Positions 52,601-62,463 of a stretch of 64,000 nt of DNA are shown piece by piece; position 1 is the stretch's first letter; every line of letters begins with the position of its first letter. Made by a program: the position numbers and the translations under genes. The notes below the pieces were generated by a model, which did not search any database, was not told the DNA's origin, and was given only the letters and a program-made list of their open reading frames with translations. Source of the stretch: Antedon mediterranea (taxonomy: Eukaryota; Echinodermata; Crinoidea; Comatulida; Antedonidae). Location: the NCBI RefSeq assembly GCF_964355755.1, contig NC_092675.1, positions 563,001-627,000 of the forward strand, read 5' to 3'.

Positions 52601-55225
52601 TGGCATTGTACAATGTCTAGTAACAATTAAGCTAGTCAAACTTGCTTCCTACAATTAATTAGTCCGGTAGTCTAGTAACTAAAAATTCCAATATCGAGTC
52701 CTTCTTAAATACAGTATATGTGCGTGGCATTTACCAATAATTTATATAATTTAAAATGGATGCCGTACGTACTATTAAAATTCACTGTTTGCTGTACCAT
52801 AATGATATTACATGTTATTTTATGCAATATATGCAATGAATATATAGTATATTTATTTTACTCAGTGTACTTACAGATATTATTTGGGTTTTTTCAAAGG
52901 GGTCAGAAATTCTAGATATAAATGTCAATTTTCCTGTTTCCAAAATGACATGCTTCATTTTGTTTAGTACGTAATATTCAAACAATAAACTATCACAAAA
53001 TGACAACTATTTGTATCCACAAAAAAAAATTATTTCTTTATGTTTTGTATCAAATTTTTATTTTTATCTTTATTTTTGTCACAGTTAGCGAAAATAATGA
53101 ATATGAATGAATACATATTCATCACATAATTAAACTATGTTTATAAAGATAATTAATGATGAAACCAGGAAATAAAGTATGTAAAAAGTGAGACCCCAGA
53201 TTGCATAATTCATTCGTTCAGTTTTCTTTTATAGTATAATTACAAATTAAAAAAAAACAATTTCCCTTAAAACTTTAAGCTAATTATTTAAAAAAGTATA
53301 CATTACTGTATAAATAGTTACTTTAAAAAGGAAATCTATAAAAAAGCAAAATCTATTTGTATGTAATAACATTTTATTGATGTCAGCACTTTAATAAATT
53401 TATGATAAGCTGGTAATGACGGAAATTAAGCTATCTACTGCAATCATCTACAGCTAAAATAGATTTGGTTCAAACGTTAAATGGACTTCCAAGATATTTT
53501 ATTTTACTGCAATATGACAAATATAAAAGCTGTTCCTGTATATGCTCTTGCAACATGGACGTCAGCTCTGATCTCATTTGATAAATGATAGGTTAAAAAA
53601 TACAATTGATTAATCAATTTAGTGCTAAAGACAGATTCTGGATTAAGGAGGATGAAGGAGGGGAATAAGGAGAGGCAGAAGGGGTGTAAGGAGGAGAAAG
53701 GAGGGAAAGGAAGGTGTGTATTGGAAGATGAAGAAAGGGAAGTAAGGAGGTGGAAGTAAAGAGGAGGAAGGAGGGACAAGAGGTAGGGGGAGTAAAGAGG
53801 ATGAGGAAGAGTAAGGAGGATGAGAAAGGGAGAGTTGGAGGATGATTGAGGAAAGAAATAAGGAGAAGTGAGGATTAATAAGGAGAGGAGGAAGGGGAGT
53901 AAGGAAGTGAGAGAGGGAGAGTAAGGAGAAAAGGGAGGGGGAGTAAGGAAGTGAGAGAGGGAGAGTAAGGAGAAAAGGGAGGGGGAGTAAGGAAGGGAGA
54001 GTAGGAGGATGAGGCGAGTCGACTTGTTGGAATACCATTTGATGTGGAAAAAAGTCCATAATCAATGCAAAAAAAGAGCTAGACAGATTCTGAAGGAGTA
54101 AAGAAAGGTGAATAAGGCAAGTCAGCTGATTCACCATGATTAGTGGAAAAATCAATAATCATTGCAAGAAGAGAGCTAACAACGGATTCAGAGGGGTGGA
54201 AGGCACAGTGCTGCCGCTGGTTACTCATTTTGGAATGCATGTGAATAGAATATTCTAGATTATAAATTATGCTAAAAATGATTATAACTGGCCAGTGAAT
54301 GTTTGAGTGGGAGGGGCAGGTGGGTTTCTTTATTGAAATGTCTGCTTTGATCAACAACATTTTTTTAGAAATCAATAAAACCACTCATGTGGGAAAGTTA
54401 TTTGCATGTTGTACTGTATTTTGGTTTTTACAAGAATTGCATTTTTACACAAAAGCAAATTGCAGTGTTCAATAGGATTAGGATATTTCCATACATAGGT
54501 ACTATTGAGTGGGTCCTACACTGAAAGAAACTATTCAAAACAAAAAAATAATAATAATATATAAAATACAAACAATTATTATTATTAAATCAATATTTCA
54601 CAGTGATATTATCAACTTTATATTCGAATGATGAATTCAGCAACATTTATTTATTTATTTTTTGCCAATCTTCATAGCCAAAAACAAAATAGAACGGTAC
54701 ATTAAGTTGTGATCAACTACAACCATGTTTTCTTGCATAGCCTATCACATCGGCCTACACTACTAGATTACAGTCAGTAGCTAGGGCTAGCCTACCACCA
54801 AGCCCACCATCTGTTTCTGTTGCGTGTTTGTGTGATCTGGAATTCAATGTTCTGAAGAATAACATAAAAACAATATTTGATTTCTATCTATAGGCCTACC
54901 TCTGTACATTTTGATCTCCATTTGGAATTTTTCTTAATTTTCTTCTTTTCAAAATTTTAACGGCTCGCCTGCACAATGTCTCAGAATCTAAAACTTCTTT
55001 TACTTTACCGTAAGAACCTTCTCCAAGCACATCACCCATAAGATATTTACCAACCATTTTAGCCTTCTTCCTCCGTGGTTGATAGATAATTTCTGCAGAG
55101 TCAACCCTGTGAATGAAGGGGAAGTCCACATCATCGTTCAGATAGGCAATGTGATCTACGCTGGGTGTAAACGGAGTGAAACTTTGATTCGTTTCCTCTA
55201 TGTACATGTCTGCATCGACCATCAT
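31662..55225 (-). CDS. STK11: Serine/threonine kinase LKB1
   Basis: Nine exons: 55225-54900, 39560-39477, 36808-36719, 34511-34379, 33997-33861, 33199-33072, 32684-32627, 32343-32120, 31768-31662. They join in frame to 428 residues (human 433). Kinase features: N-lobe start [18 protein letters not shown]; glycine loop GEGSYGKV (68-75); ATP-binding Lys90; alpha-C Glu110; catalytic HKD (186-188); DFG (206-208); T-loop [16 protein letters not shown]. The C-terminus KLSGNCKQQ keeps the farnesylation motif CKQQ and a nearby Ser. LKB1, with STRAD and MO25, activates AMPK-family kinases in energy sensing and polarity. Exons 2-7 are 84, 90, 133, 137, 128 and 58 nt, equal to human as I recall. Intron 2 is AT-AC; intron 1 is 15.3 kb and full of minisatellites. 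The start could be the adjacent ATG at 55222. Confidence 0.97.
34723..34850. mobile_element. MITE family A, copy 4
   Basis: Begins caaagccctgtctacacta and tcaaactttatgtgac. It includes atgtgcccatatatgg and, inverted, accatatttgggcacatcac. The far terminus is worn. In intron 3 of STK11, about 210 bp from exon 4. Confidence 0.8.
35263..35991. mobile_element. piggyBac-like element (internally deleted), TTAA-flanked
   Basis: The 729 bp element has inverted ends CACTTTCACCGCCA and TGGCGGTGAAAGTG, each bounded by a TTAA target duplication (35259-35262 and 35992-35995). The subterminal words gccaaagacggaaat and ttccatctttggc are partly palindromic. TTAA specificity is the hallmark of piggyBac. It keeps only the start of a transposase-like ORF, so it is non-autonomous. 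Confidence 0.9.
35502..35618 (+). pseudogene. N-terminal remnant of a piggyBac transposase
   Basis: A 38-residue frame with [19 protein letters not shown], then DDEG, and a stop. Acidic DSDSE-rich N-termini are typical of piggyBac-derived (PGBD) proteins. The catalytic DDD domain and the Cys-rich C-terminus are absent, so the remnant cannot transpose DNA by itself. Confidence 0.65.
36809..36826 (-). promoter_or_regulatory. U12-type 3' splice site and branch point of STK11 intron 2
   Basis: On the minus strand the branch motif TTCTTTAAT (36826-36818, consensus TTCCTTRAY) is followed about 10 nt later by the terminal AC (36810-36809). The exon then starts G-TAT-ATA. There is no polypyrimidine-AG at this join, as expected for a minor-spliceosome AT-AC intron. 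Confidence 0.9.
36940..37103. mobile_element. Short-TIR repeat family C, copy 5
   Basis: Left tagtagagaacccctttt, interior gaaaggtgtcctcttaat, right ggttttactgta. Lies in the U12 intron of STK11. Confidence 0.7.
37215..37406. repeat. 31 bp minisatellite, about 6 copies
   Basis: Units starting aatgctatattcagtaaag repeat without change every 31 bp in STK11 intron 2. Confidence 0.95.
38026..38135. mobile_element. MITE family B, copy 3 (worn)
   Basis: Shares tactattgcaaaacatgtga, cccatattcgtccaatcaaa and ggaatttatttagg with the other copies; the left part is degraded. Confidence 0.7.
38267..39355. repeat. 64 bp minisatellite, about 17 copies
   Basis: Units starting cccatactcagaatgaata recur every 64-65 bp with scattered substitutions, including variants shared by non-adjacent units. 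That pattern points to higher-order duplication. The array lies about 120 bp from the donor of STK11 exon 2, inside the AT-AC intron. Frames such as [16 protein letters not shown] are artefacts. Confidence 0.96.
39467..39476 (-). promoter_or_regulatory. U12-type 5' splice site of STK11 intron 2
   Basis: Exon 2 ends CAAAAAAT and the intron starts ATATCCTTTT, a full match to the AT-AC minor-spliceosome donor. Together with the AC acceptor it restores codon Met and the kinase reading QKMYIVMEY. Confidence 0.95.
40138..40385 (-). mobile_element. tRNA-derived SINE, copy 2 (full length)
   Basis: On the minus strand the head reads GTGGCCGAGCAGTTAAGAG, an A box of Leu/Ser tRNA type. It is followed by a B-box-like ggtttggaggctc, the shared body (ctggtggtagaacgagtc) and an (AATA)n tail. 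In STK11 intron 1 in the gene's orientation. Confidence 0.87.
41468..41740 (+). mobile_element. tRNA-derived SINE, copy 3 (5' truncated)
   Basis: Starts within the tRNA head at the B box (gggttcgagcctc), lacks the A box, and continues with ttctggtggtagaacgagtc. It ends gcacccagtataaagaata followed by an AATA-type tail. In STK11 intron 1. Confidence 0.85.
42438..42513. repeat. 24 bp repeat, 3 copies
   Basis: gatgtatggtcactgtagg repeats three times at a 24 bp spacing in STK11 intron 1. Confidence 0.93.
42890..43060. mobile_element. Family E transposon end (fragment)
   Basis: Shares cagtggtgttggcagtctac and cctgataaaccag with the terminus of the larger element at 49770. It may be a solo end. 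Confidence 0.5.
43690..43908 (-). CDS. Unassigned open frame, possible terminal exon
   Basis: A 72-residue frame in STK11 intron 1, same strand. After an acceptor-like AATTTCCTAG|GC at about 43843 it encodes a basic, Ser/Pro-rich stretch ([18 protein letters not shown]) ending at a stop. The composition is more protein-like than the surrounding AT-rich DNA. I do not recognise it and see no partner exon. It could be an alternative or nested exon, or chance. Confidence 0.2.
   Translation of the reverse strand: MAVGCRIEKNKKHKQISTKYNFLGRNGNQPKTSKQERPSKTFLPESLSFREPSPTLPRGKRTKRALPLVNRS
44084..44872. repeat. 26 bp polypyrimidine minisatellite, ~30 copies
   Basis: Units starting tttttctctttttactcct repeat every 26 bp with a few G/C variants (cactg vs cactc). 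The strand bias is extreme: the STK11 transcript would carry about 800 nt of purine-rich RNA. Three units equal 78 nt, so frames stay open across the array, giving meaningless Phe/Leu/Ser ORFs up to 296 codons. Confidence 0.96.
45590..45765. mobile_element. Possible foldback element resembling family D
   Basis: Inverted patches (atgccattgatcatgacgtc and its surroundings against attgacatggtgataagg) flank a core of tgattaatac type. Similarity to family D is weak. Confidence 0.35.
46145..48509. repeat. 43 bp minisatellite, 55 apparently identical copies
   Basis: The unit (starts ttgattaaatcagttttct, ends aactgcatagtc) recurs exactly every 43 bp for 2,365 bp, and I see no variant in any row. It lies in STK11 intron 1. 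Such homogeneity implies very recent expansion or an assembly-generated array, and the copy number should be treated as provisional. Confidence 0.97.
49290..49432 (-). mobile_element. tRNA-derived SINE, copy 4 (fragment)
   Basis: On the minus strand: cagttaaggtagtttaacc, a B-box-like ggtttgaggatc, then cactccatggttctgg and tttaaagaacct. It is diverged and its tail is lost. In STK11 intron 1. Confidence 0.72.
49770..50640. mobile_element. Family E foldback DNA transposon, ~0.87 kb
   Basis: Long terminal inverted repeats: the left 49799-49865 (cttacctggataaac, atgctctccagagg, cttagatac) matches the reverse complement of 50546-50610 at most positions. The similarity extends outward to about 49770 and 50640. 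There is no transposase frame. The interior word atgtaatttaaagcaa recurs near 59.7 kb. In STK11 intron 1. Confidence 0.82.
51061..51119. repeat. 30 bp tandem duplication
   Basis: ggtaacctgatccaggggcc occurs twice at a 30 bp spacing. Confidence 0.93.
53640..54010. repeat. Purine-rich (GGA/GAA) low-complexity tract
   Basis: About 370 bp of almost pure A/G on the plus strand, with internal duplications (gggagtaaggaagtgagaga occurs twice). The minus-strand 170-codon Ser/Pro/Leu frame is a by-product. Mirror-like polypurine tracts can form triplex DNA. Bases 54011-54230 hold a diverged ~100 bp duplication. Confidence 0.92.
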
Positions 55226-55500
55226 AAACAGCCCTTCAACTGTTGGTAAACAACAAAATATCCTATCTTTTTTCCAGTGTACAGGCTAGGAGCAAACCCA
55301 ACCCATTCTCTTTTTTTCGCGCACGCTACTTTCCCCGCTACATACCGTTCGCCATAATGTTTATGAAGTGAAATCGAGGCTGGTTAGGTCACATGAGTAA
55401 ACAAACCGTTTTATTTGGCTGCGGTCCAACGCGATTTGACCGTAAAAAAACAATAGTGTGTTGTAGTACACGCCCACGCAAACCAATCAACGTCCTGAAA
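55226..55500 (-). promoter_or_regulatory. Probable STK11 5' flank / promoter
   Basis: More CpG-rich than its surroundings (cgcgcacgctactttccccg, gcggtccaacgcgatttg). It holds an inverted CCAAT (minus-strand view) near 55480 and an E-box-like gtcacatgag near 55388. The transcription start is not identifiable from sequence alone. Confidence 0.45.
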
Positions 55501-56476
55501 TATAATGGTAAATCTAGGGCAGTTCCGATTTTATAACCTACAATAAGTAATTCCAACGTATCCAGGAACCTAATTTATATCTTACCTTCCTGTGGATTGG
55601 GGCTTACTTTTCAAAATATATCCACACATTTTATTTTGTCTACATTGTAAATAATTAAGGCCTTCCAAGACTGAGGAGGGCCTATAAGTATAGCCTATTA
55701 TTTTCCAGATTTATTGTTAAATGTTAAATGTATTATTACTGGTCCTCAAGTTTAACTGGAAAACTGAGGAAACGAAACAAAACTATCTGATGTAATTTGT
55801 GAAGTTTATTTGTGTATATCTATAAGGCGGCTATCACACAAGTTACATTTTCACATGCACAAGTTTATCTCATTTTCAAATAAAGAGTTCATTGTTATCA
55901 AGAATAATAAATTAAACTCGGTTTCTTGAAAAGAATTTTTCATATCTGGAAATATTCTTTAAATCTTTCCTGAAAGTGAAGAAAAAAATGCACTTATTTT
56001 AATAGTTTTTTTTGTTAGGTTATAAGGATGAATGATCTAGACGACATTTGCTCATATAATGTTACTTTGTTGGAAATAGATCAAAACGCGACCAATTAAA
56101 GAAGGCCTCTACTTACGCGAGAAGTTATCCTCCTGATTAACATTTTTAAACTATAGAGGTCGCCAGACCAAATTAGTGACATTTGCATTGCACATTATTG
56201 AGTATTCTAGTAATATTTATACTACAGCTGATGATTATTATATTATATTGAACTGTACCTTGTATTTGTATTACATACCAATGTATAGTTCAGAGTATGT
56301 GTATTCGTTCATCTTTTCCGTCTTGCGTATCTGTATCTTGAAAAATGATGGGCCAAAATAATAAACATCGCACCCTTTCTCATCAACTTGGTTGCCGCTC
56401 TATTTTTTAAGTGCCTCACTATTAGAAACACGTGGTTACTAGGCACCCAGGAGGCACAACGTTGATGTCTTAAAAT

Positions 56477-57596
56477 CAGTGGCGGATCTAGGGGGGGTGA
56501 ATAGGGTGGCTAGCCACCCCCCTTAATTCTCAAAAAAAAAAAAAAAGATGCAACCTAATCGCGATTGACCGTCGCTAGACGTGGATTAATCTTTTAATTA
56601 AGAAGAGTAGGCCTAGCTAGGCCCTACTAGAGCTAGGGTTAGCATTAATAGTTGTGTGTAAATAGGCCTACACAGTGAAAGAGCTAAGAGTTCAATTACT
56701 ATTATGAATTCAAGAGTTTAAAAAGAAAACACGATTTACAATCTTTGGAAAATGGAAAATACCCATTTTCAAAACACACGCACTCCTAAAACTACCAGCG
56801 TCACGTTGTCAAGCTCGCTCCTCGTGTGAATGCTGACGTCATCACTCTCCAAAATACACCATTTTCCATTGCAGTTAATTTCCGCCGCCCTGGTCCGTGT
56901 GTGCACAAGCGTTAGCGTGGTATATTTACACCCCTGAGTGGAGTGTAATATCGGGAACTTTTTTCTCGCGCATGAAAGTTTTTTGTATAATATTATGGTA
57001 TGCAGTATAAACGATAAAAATAAACGAGAAACATGGTGTTCTTTTATTATTTTATAGGCATAAAATAAACATGAAATGTCTTGTATGTACACGGGACGGC
57101 CGAAAAAAGTATGTGGCGTATTTGGCGTTTTTTGATTTGTGTTATAGACACGGCGATTACTGCGATCATTGTATACCAAATTACATTGAGTTATTCACCC
57201 GGCTGTAGGGTATATATCTCTGAGGTTAACAGACCACCAAAACACGGTACACAACACATGCACTCTATCGAGGCATTTTCGGAGTACCGCATTACCAAAT
57301 GTTCATTTTGTTTGAAGGTTTTTCGATCAAAGTTTATTATTAGTTCGTCGAAAAAGATCCGTACAGTATTTAGGAAGGATGTATTTAAATTTACATTATG
57401 TAATATTTGTTATTAAGTGTGATGGAAACAGTTTCTCTAGCCTATTAAACAGTGTGTAAGCATCTATTTTTTCAAAAATTTTCGGAGCCTCGGGAGGGGG
57501 ACACCCCCTCCCAAACCCTCCCCGGCTCGGTGCTACGCACCTCGTTTGCCACTTTCGTGGCCACCCCCCCCTCGTTAGATCCTAGATCCGCCACTG
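56477..57596. mobile_element. DNA transposon with CAGTGGCGGATCTAG ends (hAT-like termini)
   Basis: The 1,120 bp element has inverted ends cagtggcggatctag / ctagatccgccactg. G/C-rich subterminal blocks follow (gggtggctagccaccccc at the left, gggagggggacaccccc at the right). The flanking 5 bases are AAAAT on both sides, which may be a target duplication; hAT elements normally make 8 bp. There is no transposase. The interior is GC-richer and contains small Cys-rich frames. Confidence 0.8.
57071..57208 (+). CDS. Small Cys/His-rich open frame inside the transposon
   Basis: A 45-residue frame starting MKCLVCTRDGRKK and containing a second cluster YCDHC, so a zinc-binding C2-CxHC-like arrangement is possible. 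A second Cys-rich piece (KCSFC ... CNIC) lies downstream at about 57300-57416 in another frame, ending at a stop. Together they could be a decayed zinc-finger protein carried by the element. I do not recognise the family. Confidence 0.3.
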   Translation: MKCLVCTRDGRKKYVAYLAFFDLCYRHGDYCDHCIPNYIELFTRL

Positions 57597-58689
57597 AAAA
57601 TATACAAGTTTCCACAGGACACAGATAGTTACAGCTGCTACTAAGGAAATTGTGGAGAACTGCTTTCCAAGTACTAGCCATAATAAACAGGCCTAAATAA
57701 TTATGTAAGCCAATTAATTAAACATAATATACAGCATTGTCTTTTCAGAAGCCTACGAAGGTACAATAATTCCTGGCGTACTTATTTCAAACGTAAATTA
57801 TAAATTTTTAAAAAGGATTGTCATTATTTTATTTTAGTTTTCTCAAGGTAATATTTTCAAATTCAAATGTTAACCATTAATATTTGCAATGTTTTGAATT
57901 ACAATCTTCGACCCGTTTACAAATTGGCTGCAATTATGTAATGGTACGGTAGTGTTTTCATAATAATAATATAAACAGTTTTAAGTAACGCCCTCTATAT
58001 GCAACCAGTCAGCTCATACGACGAACAGTTAATCAAACTCCATCCTCTCCAGGGTTATCGTAAGAAATGCAAAACATTAAACCATGGAGAAATGAGTTAT
58101 TTCCAATAATTGAACGAAAGATAGGCCTACAGGTGAAATACAAGTATATAACAACAACAACAAAAACATAGAAGCAATTGTTTATAAAGTATTTTTGTTA
58201 TTAAAACATATTTTAATTTTAAATATTGAACTAATCGAAGGATTAAAACGTGTGAAGGTGGTGTTTTGTACAAAATGATATACTGTACAGTATTTATAAC
58301 CAAATGATTTAATGTCTTTGAAAATGATCGACACATGGTTGAAAACAATACTAGAAAATCTTGCACACTTTATCACAGCGATTTGTAGAAATAAGTCACT
58401 ACAACATAATCAATTAAAACTAATTAACAATATTATTATTATTACCTTCAAAATAATAATCATTTAGGCCTGGATTCAGCTTTCTTCTTCTTTTTTCGGA
58501 CCCAAATAAAGTTTTAAAACTTCCTACATTAAATTACGAGTTACACAAAATTTGATTTCAAATTCAAGTTTACTAGGCCTAAAATATTGAATTTAGTGTA
58601 AGTAGGCCCTAATTATTAAATGTAAAATGTTAGGCCTACATTATCATTTTCCTTTTACTAGGTGTTCATTGGAATCTCCAACTACAATC

Positions 58690-59290
58690 TTATTATGATC
58701 GATACCTGCTATGATCATTAACTCGTGATCTTATTATGATCGATTATGATGATGATAGCTTCTATGATCATGATCTTATTCTTATCAATAGCTGCCATGA
58801 TCTTATGATCAATATAGAATGCTATCTTATGATCAATAGCTGATCGTATTTTGACCAATACCTTTTTGATGATATTATGATCAATAGCTCTTATGATCAT
58901 GAGCTTATTCTGATCGATAGCTGCCATGAGCTTATTATGATCGATAGCTGCTATGACCTTATTATGATCAATAGCATGTTTTATCGTATTATGATCAATA
59001 GCTGTTTGATCGTATTATGATCGATAGCTGCATGATCGTAATCATAAATAGCTGCTATGATCTTATGATCAATAGCTCCTATGATCTTATTATGATCAAT
59101 AGCTCCTATGATCTTATTATGATTAACAGCTGCCATCATATGATCATATTATGATCTATTACGATCTTATACGGATAATGATTAACTGCCATTATCTTTC
59201 TGTGAAGCTGATTGTGATCAATAGCTACTATGATCTTATTGTGACAATAGATGACCTTATTTTAATCATATACCCTTATTATGAATGTGA
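58690..59290. repeat. Degenerate TATGATC / ATAGCTG repeat cluster
   Basis: Variants of cttattatgatcaatagctg repeat about 20 times at roughly 25-35 bp. The words tatgatcata and gatc are palindromic, so the cluster has strong local hairpin potential. No open frame of interest. Confidence 0.88.
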
Positions 59291-59639
59291 GTTGCTACTG
59301 TGTAATTATACATGTAATTAAACAGGTTTTTATTAACTCCATAAACCAGGGGAAAATAATAAAACATTAGCAAAACAATCTATATCTATAATTCAACATC
59401 AAACCATGGTTTTAATTGCATTGCAACATCTCAATACATTTTGTAGATATTGTATTAAAATAATATTTATCAATGAATATTAATGCCATCATGTATCAAA
59501 CATTTCTGCGTTTGGCCAGACAGCTATTTTACAATCACTTCATTTTTATAATATCCTACTTTTCCTTGTTTAAAAAAGTAGAAAATAGGTGTGTATTAAA
59601 GATGTATTGTCCTCTGAAAAACTGATTAAAAAAAATGTT

Positions 59640-59950
59640 TTGTTGAATATGCCATTTTAATGTAACATTCCCTTTGACCAAAAATTGGATCGAAAAATGT
59701 ATTTTTCTAAAAACTGTAATTTAAAGCAAAAAAATGGTCAAATTGGCTGCCAGCCAATGGTCTGATTAAATAAATCTTCATTTTCAGGTTTTGTGTAAGT
59801 GTAACTTAATGTTAAAACTCATTTGAGTGGTAGCTGTAACTTTAACATTAAAGAAAGTTGATTTAGACATTTACTTACTATCGAAGTTGTTACTGAATAT
59901 CAATATAATAATTTCCATTGGCAGAAGCCGGCCGGCAACTAGTTAAGTAA
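59640..59950. mobile_element. Possible family E relative
   Basis: aactgtaatttaaagcaa followed by ggctgccagccaatgg matches the interior of the 49770 element (atgtaatttaaagcaa, gtctgtcagacaatgg). Ends not defined. Confidence 0.4.
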
Positions 59951-60573
59951 TTCATTTGTAATTAAAAAATAAGTTATTATCATTTTATTTTAAATGTCGC
60001 TGAGAATACATTGTATAAAGCTAATGGAATGAACACGTTTACTTTGAACCTTTTACGTTGACTTCATCAACGTAAATTGTTGTTATCGATCTTAAGTAAT
60101 GGCTTGTCTACTCATTTATATTTCCCATTTCATTAAAACCTTTCGAACAAAATTATTATTATCATTATTTTAAATATCTTTAGGCCTATTAGTAAAATTA
60201 TCAATGTTTGTACTTTTTGAAGCTCTTTACTATTAAAAAACAACAATCCATTACAGTTTTAAAATTTTGCAATTTATACAGATTATTACAGGATGAAATT
60301 AGTCGATTATCGGTATACTGTATCTATAATTTTTTCAGTATCATAAGTAGATTGTGTAATACAGTATCATATGTATCACATGTGACGCCTGTATAATAAT
60401 AAGCTTAATCTAACCATAACGTAATACAGGTATCACATGATAACATGTGACGCTGTATTACAGAATTTGCCTTGATACTGAATTGAGATAATGCCATATG
60501 TGGAGATACAGTACTGATAATGTGGTGATGAAATTCAAGTGATGGAACAGTCGTGAAATAATTGTCTTAAATT

Positions 60574-62111
60574 TCAAAGCGCCGACTCTATCTTACATAT
60601 CACTTCATGACGAGAACATGATACATTATTGTTTGAAATCTGTTTGCCTATTGGTGGAAAGAGTGGTTCTAAAAAGTCAGTAGTATCCGCCGAGAAACTG
60701 TCGTTACTGCTATACTGGTCTGTCTCGTGATAGTCTAGTCCTGGATTAGTATTACAGTTCATTTCTGTTGAAAGATGTGATAAAATAGGCGCAGAATATC
60801 CATGCTCTTGTGCAATACTTTGTTCATGTTCTAACATTATATTATACATTTCATAACTTGTTACTGGACGGGGCATCTTAGGTTTCCACGGATCGCTCCT
60901 AGAATATGGCATCGAATGGTCAGTAGAATATGGTACCAAATGGTCAGTAGAATATGGCACCGAATGGCCAGTAGTTCTGATTGTTGCTGTCGTTAAAAAA
61001 GGTGGTTTTGAAAGTGGAATTATTGGAGATCGATAATTACGAGCTCTTAAAGGCACAAATCTGAAACAAAAGAAAACAAGAGTTATCTTTATGTTTTCAT
61101 TACAAATACACTTTTTTTTGCACTGACAAAACAGACGAATTATGACAACATTTTACTAAACTTCTAGGACTCAACTGTTAGACGTCCTTGTATAAAAATA
61201 AGATATTTAAATTATCAAACATTATCAATATTAACTTGTACTATATAATACTGATTGTAAAGAGATATTCAGAAGGAAGAAAGTCAGAGAGAAATTTAGA
61301 AGAAGAAATAGAAAAAAAGTACGAGATATATTTGAACATTCGGTTTTGCGACTTTTTTAAAATTATGAAATTATCGAAATAATATTTTTCATAAAAAAAC
61401 CTTTTTTAAATGTTGATAATCAACAGTAAAAGTCGCCATTTGCTACATTACATTTTCTATTAAAGTCGTAATGTATTTTTTATCAATTTTGTTGTGGTCA
61501 TTTCAAATACATCTCATGTAATAGACAGAAAATGAGCATAGAGAGATACTGACAAGAAGTCTGAGAAGTTCACAGTTCAAAGTTCACCTTTCAGGGGCAT
61601 CCATTCTTGTTTGTATCTCTTGTATGGACATACAATCATCTTCTGACGACCCGAGTCTCTCACCGTCAGAAATGGAGGACAACTTATCCATGTTGTCCCC
61701 ATTTTGATCATGTGATGTCCACAGTTTTGGGTCATGTACTCGAGTGTGAACCCACGTTTTATCCGTTTTGTAACGCGTCAAATCGTTTGATCCCGTCATA
61801 ATACGACCGTTACGTCGAACAGAGTTGACGCTTACTATTTGACTGTTGCAATTTGGTAAACTGCGTTCAAGCGAATCCATAGGAAACTCCATGCTGGGTC
61901 CATAAATTGTTCGTTCAGCTGTCGTTTCCAAATCACGTCGTTTTGGACAGCAGACTCGTTTACACGGACTACAGAAACACGAAAGGAATTGTCGATGAAA
62001 AAATATATACATGTAGGGCACTGCGACTGGAAATGCTAACACAATATTCAACGCGTACAAATCCTTTGAGTTGTCCACTGGTTGACCTGTTGTATTAGCA
62101 ATTATACGCAT
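60574..62111 (-). CDS. Probable seven-transmembrane receptor, C-terminal exons (partial)
   Basis: Two exons: 62111-61588 and 61060-60574. The donor GAAAG|GTGAAC and acceptor TTTCAG|ATTTG join in frame; 336 residues are in the window. The first exon carries one hydrophobic helix (ALNIVLAFPVAVPYMYIFF) followed by a Cys-rich basic segment FHRQFLSCFCSPCKRVCC. This looks like TM7 plus a palmitoylated helix 8 of a rhodopsin-type GPCR, with VPYMY in place of NPxxY. The long tail (about 290 residues) is Ser/Thr-rich and has a three-fold repeat of PYSTDH type near the start of the last exon. Upstream exons (TM1-6) would lie beyond 64000, since I find none in 62112-64000. Family and ligand are unknown; another multi-pass protein is possible. 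Confidence 0.65.
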
Positions 62112-62463
62112 CTGAAAAAAAGCAAACACATTTCTATATTGCTTATCTCAAATTTTTAATACATAATGGTTTAAAACAAAATATACACAGATGGTTTTAT
62201 TGTATATTGTCACGCAGATATTACAATAATTTATCATGAATACTACGATTTAATATTTATAAATCCATTCTCACACAGATGTCCACTGGTTATATTTAAA
62301 CATAGGTTCTGTTTGAATGAAATATTATTCAAATATTGTAAACAAATATTAATAATATTCTATATGATTAGTAAATAAAAAATTGTCACGGAGAAATATA
62401 ATTAATTAGGCGGCTTGCTTTTCTATCATACAGTAGAAAGTATAGAGGACACATCCTGGACTA

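Larger units (their letters stand above)
55501..60573. other. Gene-free DNA between STK11 and the receptor gene
   Basis: No host exon is recognised. Contents are the CAGTGGCGG-ended transposon (56477-57596), the GATC-rich repeat cluster (58690-59290) and a family E relative (about 59640-59950), all entered separately. Bases 60355-60525 are a diverged repeat shared with 1850-2030. Confidence 0.6.

Noticed and set aside
53643-54155. 170-codon Ser/Pro/Leu-rich minus-strand frame
   Set aside because: Polypyrimidine low-complexity tract; no splice sites or family features.
57081-57416. 111-codon plus-strand frame within the CAGTGGCGG element as one protein
   Set aside because: It begins at a non-ATG codon and the Cys clusters lie in two frames; only the smaller ATG frame and the tail are worth noting.
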